Shown here piece by piece: positions 33,952 through 40,949 of a stretch of 40,949 nucleotides of DNA; positions within the stretch are counted from its first letter, which is position 1, and each line of letters begins with the position of its first letter. Both the position numbers and the translations under genes were made by a program. The notes under the pieces are model-generated. The model did no database searches, had not been told where the DNA came from, and saw nothing but the letters and a program-made list of their open reading frames with translations. The stretch comes from an uncultured Chitinophagaceae bacterium (GTDB lineage Bacteria > Bacteroidota > Bacteroidia > Chitinophagales > Chitinophagaceae), in the NCBI GenBank assembly GCA_903870685.1, contig CAIQDX010000051.1, positions 1-40,949 of the forward strand. The letters are read 5' to 3'.

Positions 33952-36189
33952 TTAAGCATTTTTAAATCCTAATTTTTCAGGAGTGATCGGTAAATCTCTC
34001 ACACGTTTTCCAGTTGCATTAAATACAGCATTGGCAACTGCAGCGGCAAAGCCAATCAATGCAATTTCTCCCAATCCTTTTGCACCAATCGGGTTAACAA
34101 TAAAATCAGGTTTATTTACAAACCAAACATCAATTGGTGGAATATCAGTATGCAATGGAACATGATAAGTTCCAAAACTTGCATTTTCAATTTCGCCTGT
34201 TTGATGATTGAATTTTAATTCTTCTTTTAATGCCATTCCAATACCACCAACGGCACCACCAAGCATTTGACTTCTTGCAGTGTTTTCACTGATTATTTTT
34301 CCTGCATCACCTGTTGTAACTACATGTTTTAATTCAATTGCACCGGTTTTAGGATGCACATGCACTTTAACGAAATGAGTAGAAAAAGAAAAGCTTGAAT
34401 ATTTTATTACTTGCGGATTATTTCCCTGAGAATCTTTTACAATTTCTATTGATTGTTTTTCAGAAGCCTTCATTAAATCTGCAATAGAAATTTTTATAGT
34501 ACTGTCTTTTGTTGAAAAAATATTTTCATTCTTTACATCTATATCAACAGTTTGTAAATTTTTAAATGAATCAATTTTTTGAACAGCTAATTCTTTCAAA
34601 TTTTGTTTCAATGTTTCGCAAACTAAAAAAACTGCAGAACCCAATGATGATGTTGTTGAAGAACCTCCTTGTCCCGGACCGGGAGGAAAATCAGTATCAC
34701 CTAATTGAAATTTTATTTTATTCAAAGGCATCTGCAAATTTTCTGCAGCAACTTTAGTCATGGATGTTGTTGTGCCTGGTCCCATATCACTTACAGCACT
34801 TTGTAAAATAATATTTCCATCAGCTTTCAGAATTACACGAACAGATGCATTGTTACGTCCTGCACCAAACACACCACTGCCCATTCCATATCCAACCAAC
34901 ATTCCGTTTTCTTTTAAAGTACCCGGAATCTTTGGACGATTTTTCCAACCAATTTTTTCTTTTCCTGTTTCATAGCATTCTTTCAAATACTTAGTTGACC
35001 ATGGCAAATTATTTTCAGGATTAACATCTGCATGATTTTTTATTCGCAGTTCAACCGGATCCATTTTTAATTTATATGCTAATTCATCCAGCGCACATTC
35101 CAATGCATAACATCCTGTTACTTCGCCGGGACCGCGCATCCATGTTGGTGTACTTACATCAAGCGGTAAAACTTTATAATCAGTATCTACATTTTCACAA
35201 GCGTATAAAAATCTGGAAACATCAACAATGCCTTCACGAAAATCTTCATAACGAGAAGTGTTGCTGATGGCTGAATGAGAAATGCCTAATAATTTTCCTG
35301 ATGCATCTGCACCCATTCCAATCTTCTGCCATGATTGCGGACGATAACCAACTAATGAAAACATTTGTGGTCTTGTTAAAACAACTTTTACGGGTCGATT
35401 TAATTTTTTTGCTGCAATGCAAGCAGCAGGCAAATTCAACCAAGATCTTAATCCGCTTCCAAAAGCGCCACCAACAAATTCAACAATCACTCTCACGTTT
35501 TTTTCTGGAATACCAAATGCGCCGGCAATTGCAGATTGAGTTCGTTTAGGTGCTTGTGTTTTATCGTACACGGTTAATTTATTATCACCATCCCAAACAG
35601 CAATGCTGGCGTGCATTTCCATTGGATTGTGTACTTCGATTGGAATGTTGTATTCGGGTTCAATAAATATTGGAGCTGTTTTATAAGCAGCTACATTTCC
35701 TCTTTTATAATTTCCGTTTGCTTTTAATTTACTTGCATCCAATCTTGTTTTATGAAAATCAGTTTCAAAATCTTCTTTTTCATATTCTGCTTTTACCAAC
35801 TTAATAGCATCGGTTGCATTTTCAAAACTATCAGCAACTATTAAAGCAATGGGCTGACCAAAGAATCTAACTTTATTATCACTTAAAACTTTTAATCCTC
35901 TCCATTCCTGATTATTTCTTTTTCCATCAGCAGTTAATGAATTATAGCCGGGAATGGTTGGACAATTTTTAAAAGAGATTACATCGAATACACCACTTGC
36001 TTTCAAAGCAAGAGAATCATCTAAATTTTTAATTGTTCCTTTTGCAATGGTGCTGCACACAAAAACTCCGTATGCAAGATTTGGTATTTGATGTTCGGCA
36101 GTAAACTTTGCTTTACCTGTAACTTTTTCAAAACCATCAGCACGATCATCATCAGCATCCATCTTAAAATATTTATTAAAATCAGACAT
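33952..36189 (-). CDS. Molybdopterin-binding subunit, xanthine dehydrogenase/aldehyde oxidoreductase family
   Basis: The 745-residue subunit carries the Mo-cytosine-dinucleotide centre that hydroxylates aldehydes or N-heterocycles with water. The N-terminal domain has D-G-F-E-K-V-T-G-K-A-K-F-T. The Mo domain has G-G-A-F-G-S-G, then P-T-W-M-R-G-P-G-E and Q-G-G-S-S-T-T. The catalytic glutamate is in G-A-K-G-L-G-E-I-A-L at residue 708. It resembles E. coli PaoC (YagR). It has no signal of its own and would be exported with the Tat-bearing Fe-S subunit, whose gene ends 19 nt upstream. The FAD subunit usual in PaoABC is missing here. Substrate is unknown. Confidence 0.92.
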   Translation of the reverse strand: MSDFNKYFKMDADDDRADGFEKVTGKAKFTAEHQIPNLAYGVFVCSTIAKGTIKNLDDSLALKASGVFDVISFKNCPTIPGYNSLTADGKRNNQEWRGLKVLSDNKVRFFGQPIALIVADSFENATDAIKLVKAEYEKEDFETDFHKTRLDASKLKANGNYKRGNVAAYKTAPIFIEPEYNIPIEVHNPMEMHASIAVWDGDNKLTVYDKTQAPKRTQSAIAGAFGIPEKNVRVIVEFVGGAFGSGLRSWLNLPAACIAAKKLNRPVKVVLTRPQMFSLVGYRPQSWQKIGMGADASGKLLGISHSAISNTSRYEDFREGIVDVSRFLYACENVDTDYKVLPLDVSTPTWMRGPGEVTGCYALECALDELAYKLKMDPVELRIKNHADVNPENNLPWSTKYLKECYETGKEKIGWKNRPKIPGTLKENGMLVGYGMGSGVFGAGRNNASVRVILKADGNIILQSAVSDMGPGTTTSMTKVAAENLQMPLNKIKFQLGDTDFPPGPGQGGSSTTSSLGSAVFLVCETLKQNLKELAVQKIDSFKNLQTVDIDVKNENIFSTKDSTIKISIADLMKASEKQSIEIVKDSQGNNPQVIKYSSFSFSTHFVKVHVHPKTGAIELKHVVTTGDAGKIISENTARSQMLGGAVGGIGMALKEELKFNHQTGEIENASFGTYHVPLHTDIPPIDVWFVNKPDFIVNPIGAKGLGEIALIGFAAAVANAVFNATGKRVRDLPITPEKLGFKNA

Positions 36190-36208
36190 ACATTAAAATT
36201 TAAAATTG

Positions 36209-36814
36209 TTAAACAGGTTTTCCTGATTTCTTCACTTCCATAATTGCATCAACAATATTTTGATAAGAACCACATCGGCAAATATTTCCCTCCATATAAT
36301 CTTTTATTTTTTCTCTTGATGTTGCTTGTCCTTCACGAACACAAGCAACGGCCGACATGATTTGCCCCGAAGTGCAGTACCCACACTGCATTCCATCGTG
36401 TTTAATAAATGCTTCTTGCATTGGATGCAATTGATCTCCTTTTGCCAATCCTTCGATCGTTACAATTTTAGAATTATTATTATCGATTGCCAGCGACATG
36501 CAGGAGTTTAATCTTTTTCCATTTACATGAATGATGCAGGCACCACATTGTCCCATGTCACAACCTTTTTTTGTGCCTGTTAATCCAATTTGTTCTCTCA
36601 ACAAATCCAATAAACTTGTTCTGGCATCAACTTCCAGATTATAAGTTTTGCCATTAATTTCCAACTGCAATTTTTCTTTTGCAATTGGCAAAGGAATTAG
36701 TTTATCGAATGAAATTGCCTTTACAAATAAAGAAGGCATTAAGTAAAGTGCAGTGATGGCAGAAGATTTTTTTAGAAAGCCTCTGCGACCCTCATCAACT
36801 TTAAATGTTTGCAT
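36209..36814 (-). CDS. [2Fe-2S] subunit of the Mo hydroxylase, Tat signal
   Basis: The 201-residue subunit carries electrons from the Mo site. A twin-arginine signal, G-R-R-G-F-L-K-K-S at 9-17 followed by a hydrophobic stretch to about 33, marks export of the folded complex. The plant-type cluster is bound by C85, C90, C93 and C105. The second cluster is bound by C144, C147, C179 and C181 (C-G-Y-C ... C-R-C). Both sets are intact. It is first of a two-gene unit, with a near-consensus -7 box (36831-36838) 16 nt before the ATG. Confidence 0.94.
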   Translation of the reverse strand: MQTFKVDEGRRGFLKKSSAITALYLMPSLFVKAISFDKLIPLPIAKEKLQLEINGKTYNLEVDARTSLLDLLREQIGLTGTKKGCDMGQCGACIIHVNGKRLNSCMSLAIDNNNSKIVTIEGLAKGDQLHPMQEAFIKHDGMQCGYCTSGQIMSAVACVREGQATSREKIKDYMEGNICRCGSYQNIVDAIMEVKKSGKPV

Positions 36815-36830
36815 AAAAAATCTCTTTGCT

Positions 36831-36838
36831 TAAAAGTA
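36831..36838 (-). promoter_or_regulatory. Candidate -7 box of the Mo hydroxylase operon
   Basis: The minus strand reads TACTTTTA, one mismatch from TAnnTTTG, with the short leader seen for other genes in this window. Confidence 0.4.
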
Positions 36839-36930
36839 TGAAAATATTAAGCGAATAAAATAATTTTTGATTGATGGTAATAATCTTGATTGTAAAAAAT
36901 AAACTCCTGGAATTTATAATAGAAATTATT

Positions 36931-38070
36931 TCAAGACACTTTAGTTAGAAACCGCTTTGCAAGCCATTTTCGAACCGGTTCGTCATATAATTTCAAACAG
37001 GCATAAGCAATTACTATGGCTGAGAAAATAACTAGTAACGAAACGGGCCAGGCTTTTGAAAAAGGAACTTTGTTGTCACTTACCCATGCGGTGTATAAGT
37101 ATATAAGAGGGTAGTGTGTAATATATATCGGATAAGAAATATCGCCCAAGAACTTACAAATCTTAGAAGCATATTTTCCTTTCACATCGCCACTTGCACC
37201 AAAGTAAACGATCAACGGAAAAATAAATATAACAGTTAATGAATCATACAAACCATTAATCCAAAGATGTTCGCTTCCGCCAATTCTTGGAATTGCAAGA
37301 AATATAATGATCATTAAACTGCATAACCAAAATGCGTGTTTAATATTGGCAGGTTTAACAATGCGTGACAATAAAAGCCCAGCAAAGAATGGATACATTA
37401 AACGAGCAAGACCAACATGTATTTGTTTTGGATCTATTGACCATCCACCAATAATATCACCATGAGTACTGGTTACTGCTAGATGTATCAATGCAGCGCC
37501 TGCTATAAAAACTAAAATTGCTAATAATGTTTTAGAAAATTTTCTGACGAAGAGTGCGTAAAGAATGTTGGCGACATATTCATAAAAAAGCGACCAACCC
37601 GGGCCATCCAGCGGATGCATCTCTTGCCATCCTCGAATTTCAAATGATCCGGTTACTGGAAGTAATGTAAAACCAATCAGCATAACAATTAATAATTTCC
37701 ATACAGGTGTTTGGCTGATGCCGGGCCAATAACCACATGCTTGAAAATAAAAACATATTGCACCAACGATCATTCCCATAACAACCATTGGATGTAATCT
37801 GATCAAACGACGTTTGAAGAATTCACTCAAAGTCATTTTATTCCAGCGATCATCATAAGCATATCCAATAACAAAACCGGAAAGCACATAAAAAAAATCA
37901 ACAGCCAAATAACCATGATTGATGATTTGATCAAGATGACTAGTTGAATGCGTTTCAAAAATATGAAAGGTAACAACCATTACTGCAGCAACGCCGCGTA
38001 ATCCATCAAGAATAGCATAATGTTTTTTAGAATCCGGATAAACCGATAGAGCTGTATTTGTATAATTCAC
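36931..38070 (-). CDS. Acyltransferase 3-family membrane protein
   Basis: The 379-residue inner-membrane protein has about ten hydrophobic helices. Its family hallmarks are L-D-G-L-R-G-V-A-A-V-M-V-V-T-F-H-I near residues 21-37 (with the conserved Arg and His) and D-F-F-Y-V-L-S-G-F-V-I near 58-68. R-R-L-I-R-L-H-P follows near 86. These proteins O-acylate sugars of surface polysaccharides, lipids or peptidoglycan; the acceptor is unknown. No ATG precedes the first helix, so GTG at 38070 is taken as the start. It lies 116 nt upstream of the Mo operon on the same strand and may be separate. Confidence 0.9.
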   Translation of the reverse strand: MNYTNTALSVYPDSKKHYAILDGLRGVAAVMVVTFHIFETHSTSHLDQIINHGYLAVDFFYVLSGFVIGYAYDDRWNKMTLSEFFKRRLIRLHPMVVMGMIVGAICFYFQACGYWPGISQTPVWKLLIVMLIGFTLLPVTGSFEIRGWQEMHPLDGPGWSLFYEYVANILYALFVRKFSKTLLAILVFIAGAALIHLAVTSTHGDIIGGWSIDPKQIHVGLARLMYPFFAGLLLSRIVKPANIKHAFWLCSLMIIIFLAIPRIGGSEHLWINGLYDSLTVIFIFPLIVYFGASGDVKGKYASKICKFLGDISYPIYITHYPLIYLYTAWVSDNKVPFSKAWPVSLLVIFSAIVIAYACLKLYDEPVRKWLAKRFLTKVS

Positions 38071-38166
38071 TTTGATCTCGTTAGTATTTAAAAAATAATG
38101 TTAGCATTAATTTTTTTAATTGGCAAACTTTATTAACTAAAGATCTGTTTTATATCATGCCAATGA

Positions 38167-38182
38167 TTTGATATTTATCAAA
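38167..38182. repeat. Palindrome in the divergent acyltransferase / M24 peptidase gap
   Basis: TTTGATA (38167-38173) and TATCAAA (38176-38182) form a 16-nt palindrome with a 2-nt centre. A second pair, ATTGGCA (38119-38125) and TGCCAAT (38158-38164), lies just before it. Both are in the 239-nt gap that should hold two divergent promoters, so an operator is possible. Confidence 0.35.
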
Positions 38183-38280
38183 AAAATTTCTTTTAATTAT
38201 AAAATCAAGTTAGATAGAAAATTAAATCTTCAAACAATAAATAAGTATAATCAAGACTAGTATTCTAATTAGTTAATCAA

Positions 38281-38288
38281 TATCTTTA
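38281..38288 (+). promoter_or_regulatory. Candidate -7 box of the M24 peptidase gene
   Basis: TATCTTTA is one mismatch from TAnnTTTG and lies 21 nt before the ATG. Confidence 0.35.
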
Positions 38289-38309
38289 AATTCAATAAAT
38301 AAAAATAGC

Positions 38310-39602
38310 ATGTCACATAACAGAAGAAAATTCATCAGCATGGCAGCATTTTCTGCCGGCGCTTTAACAATCAGCAGTAAGATATTTGGTGCATCAAATC
38401 TTCCAAAAGAAGTTGATGATAATTTGCCAAAAATAATTCGCGATCTGCAACCACTAACTGATGGTGTGATACCTATTTCTATTGAGGAAAGAAAGAATAG
38501 AATTGCGAAAGCACAACAATTAATGGAGCAAGAAAAAATGGATGCCATTTTTATTGAAGGCACTACTTCTTGTTTTTATTATACAGGTATGCATTGGGGA
38601 CAAAGCGAAAGAACTTTCGGAGTTGTTATTCCGGCAAGGGGTTCTATCGCTTATGTATGTCCGAAATTTGAAGAAGATAGAGCAAGAGAATTAATTCTAC
38701 CTGTATTTGGAGATGAAGTTCGTTGTTGGGAAGAACATGAAAGTCCGTATGCATTAATTGTTGGTATTGTAAAAGATCGTGGTGTTAAACACAAAAGAAT
38801 TGGTATGGAAGAACGGGTACGATTTTTTATATCGGAAGGTGTAAAAAAAGAAGCTCCCGGTTTTGAAATAGTAGAAGCTATTTCTGTTGTTGCAGGATGC
38901 AGAATATATAAAACCAAAGCAGAGATCGCATTAATGCAAAAAGCGAATGACGTTACCATTGAAGCATATAAAGCTGCATTTGCAACAATACATCCAGGAA
39001 TGTCTCAAACAGAATTAAGTGGTAATATAAGTGCTGCATTTCGCAAATTAGGTTTCAATGGTGGTGCATCTGTTCAGGTTGGAAAATATTCTGCATTACC
39101 ACATGGAAGTATCACACCACAAACAATTCGTGAAGGTGATATTGTAATGGTTGATGGCGGAACAAGTTGTGAAGGTTATGCTTCTGACATCACCAGAACA
39201 ATTGTTGTTGGTAAACCAACACAAAGACAAATTAATGTTTGGAATGTAGAAAAGAAAGCACAGGATGCAGCTTTTGCTGCAATTAAAATTGGTGCAGCTT
39301 GCGAAACTGTTGATGCTGCTGCAAGAGAGGTTATTGTAGCAGGCGGATTTAGCAATGGATATAAATTACCCGGCTTACCTCATAGAACCGGCCATGGCAT
39401 TGGATTAGAGGGTCATGAATGGACAAACTTTGTAAAAGGAAATAAAACTTTAATTGCTCCAGGTATGTGTTTTAGTGATGAACCAACCATTTCTATTCCC
39501 GGCGAATTTGGAATTCGGTTAGAAGATTGTGTTTATGTTGCTGAAGATGGCGCACATTTCTTTTCAAAACAAAGTATTTCAATTGAACAACCTTTTGGTT
39601 AA
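38310..39602 (+). CDS. M24-family Xaa-Pro-type aminopeptidase with Tat-like signal
   Basis: The 430-residue protein opens with a twin-arginine signal, N-R-R-K-F-I-S-M at 4-11 followed by a weakly hydrophobic stretch to about 28. A creatinase-like N-terminal domain comes next (about 60-195), then the pita-bread M24 domain. Metal ligands are visible: D282, D293, H362 (T-G-H-G-I-G), E391 (D-E-P-T-I) and E405 (R-L-E-D). This fits aminopeptidase P or proline dipeptidase, or a related hydrolase such as creatinase, working outside the cytoplasm. A 15-bp hairpin encloses its stop codon. Confidence 0.92.
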   Translation: MSHNRRKFISMAAFSAGALTISSKIFGASNLPKEVDDNLPKIIRDLQPLTDGVIPISIEERKNRIAKAQQLMEQEKMDAIFIEGTTSCFYYTGMHWGQSERTFGVVIPARGSIAYVCPKFEEDRARELILPVFGDEVRCWEEHESPYALIVGIVKDRGVKHKRIGMEERVRFFISEGVKKEAPGFEIVEAISVVAGCRIYKTKAEIALMQKANDVTIEAYKAAFATIHPGMSQTELSGNISAAFRKLGFNGGASVQVGKYSALPHGSITPQTIREGDIVMVDGGTSCEGYASDITRTIVVGKPTQRQINVWNVEKKAQDAAFAAIKIGAACETVDAAAREVIVAGGFSNGYKLPGLPHRTGHGIGLEGHEWTNFVKGNKTLIAPGMCFSDEPTISIPGEFGIRLEDCVYVAEDGAHFFSKQSISIEQPFG

Positions 39603-39620
39603 TGCTGTTCAATTGAAATA
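39575..39620 (+). terminator. 15-bp perfect inverted repeat around the M24 stop codon
   Basis: TATTTCAATTGAACA (39575-39589) is exactly matched by TGTTCAATTGAAATA (39606-39620), leaving a 16-nt loop that contains the TAA at 39600-39602. The first arm is coding. No T run follows directly on the plus strand (a TTTTTT occurs about 16 nt later), so it may act as terminator or mRNA-stabilising hairpin for either convergent gene. Confidence 0.65.
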
Positions 39621-39651
39621 AATTTATTGAGATTGATTTTTTATTTTAAAA

Positions 39652-40683
<1,032 letters not shown>

Positions 40684-40697
40684 AACAGTAGCCATTG

Positions 40698-40731
40698 TCG
40701 TAAATAATAAAATACAAATAACAATTTACGA
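40698..40731. promoter_or_regulatory. Candidate operator between the AraC and reductase genes
   Basis: TCGTAAAT (40698-40705) and ATTTACGA (40724-40731) form an 8-bp inverted repeat with an 18-nt spacer. It begins 14 nt upstream of the reductase -7 box, where an AraC-type activator would touch the -33 region. It also lies 3 nt past the AraC gene's stop codon, so a terminator role is an alternative, but no T run follows. Confidence 0.45.
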
Positions 40732-40734
40732 AAA

Positions 40735-40949
40735 TCAAACATTCCTGAATTTCAATGGACTCAATTGAACATGTTTTTTAAAGAAGTTGTTGAAGTGAGT
40801 TACTTCGGTGAAACCTAATGCATATGCAATTTCTGATACATTCCATTTGCTATGCTTCAATAAGATTTTCGATTCTTGAACAACACGTTCGGCAATAATT
40901 TGCGAAGTGGTTTTTTGTGTAATTTCTTTTACTGCTCTGTTTAAATGAT
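40735..40949 (-). CDS. AraC-family transcriptional regulator, C-terminal part
   Basis: The frame enters from the right edge and encodes 70 residues up to a TGA. It reads H-L-N-R-A-V-K-E-I-T, then I-I-A-E-R-V-V-Q-E-S-K-I-L-L-K, then W-N-V-S-E-I-A-Y-A-L-G-F, T-H-F-N-N-F-F-K-K and S-P-L-K-F-R. This is the second helix-turn-helix of an AraC/XylS DNA-binding domain with its family signature. The ligand-binding domain is outside the window. It precedes the aldo/keto reductase gene, a common pairing in which the regulator activates the reductase. Confidence 0.92.
   Translation of the reverse strand, partial: HLNRAVKEITQKTTSQIIAERVVQESKILLKHSKWNVSEIAYALGFTEVTHFNNFFKKHVQLSPLKFRNV

Overview
This 40.9-kb window is a chromosomal segment from a low-GC Bacteroidota, most likely a Chitinophagales/Chitinophagaceae-type bacterium. 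The phylum call rests on gldC (gliding motility), an IPExxxVDY-family protein, TAnnTTTG promoter boxes instead of TATAAT, little use of Shine-Dalgarno sites, Gram-negative envelope genes (Omp85 barrel, LpxH), and the lutC-like/ftsH/rsfS/birA cluster that I recall from this group. I see no rRNA, tRNA, CRISPR array, insertion sequence, phage gene or integrase. It reads as a housekeeping region with a modest accessory part at the right end.

Layout. 1-4.1 kb: a gene tail at the edge, then a leftward run of alpha/beta hydrolase, CBS-domain protein, a short Omp85-type outer-membrane protein and NAD kinase. 4.2-6.9 kb: leftward gldC-yqeY-cvpA and a GT4 glycosyltransferase. 7-12.3 kb: a DUF885 lipoprotein (leftward), a MerR regulator and an atypical thioredoxin-like protein (rightward), then leftward GGCT-like, lpxH and mscS-like genes. 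12.4-14.6 kb: a two-gene unit of a secreted CE7-type esterase and an outer-membrane barrel. 14.8-18.2 kb: leftward rsfS-ftsH-LUD protein, divergent from birA. 19-21.3 kb: leftward M28 peptidase, IPExxxVDY protein and pterin dehydratase, divergent from feoB. 23.5-28.9 kb: serine hydrolase, lysS, an AbgB-like M20 amidohydrolase and a glycosyltransferase. 29-32 kb: gmk plus an SDR, and a MATE transporter. 32.4-36.8 kb: a class V PLP enzyme convergent with a two-subunit molybdenum hydroxylase. 36.9-41 kb: a membrane acyltransferase, a Tat-type M24 peptidase, an aldo/keto reductase and the end of an AraC regulator.

Reading the starts changes several gene models. TTG or GTG extensions are rejected for the GT4, lpxH, pterin dehydratase and MATE genes, whereas birA, feoB, rsfS and the acyltransferase appear to lack any ATG. 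Seven intergenic regions before genes carry an exact TAnnTTTG box, often only 12-30 nt before the start codon.

No clearly undescribed system is present. The points most worth a second look are: a periplasmic-type Mo hydroxylase with no FAD subunit beside a PLP enzyme with a CxC active-site loop; a short dispersed repeat (core GTGCGACGCAAC) with four copies, one of which runs into the 5' end of rsfS; a 15-bp perfect inverted repeat wrapped around the stop codon of the M24 peptidase gene; a thioredoxin-fold protein with CxxT in place of CxxC; and a palindromic candidate operator between the AraC and aldo/keto reductase genes.
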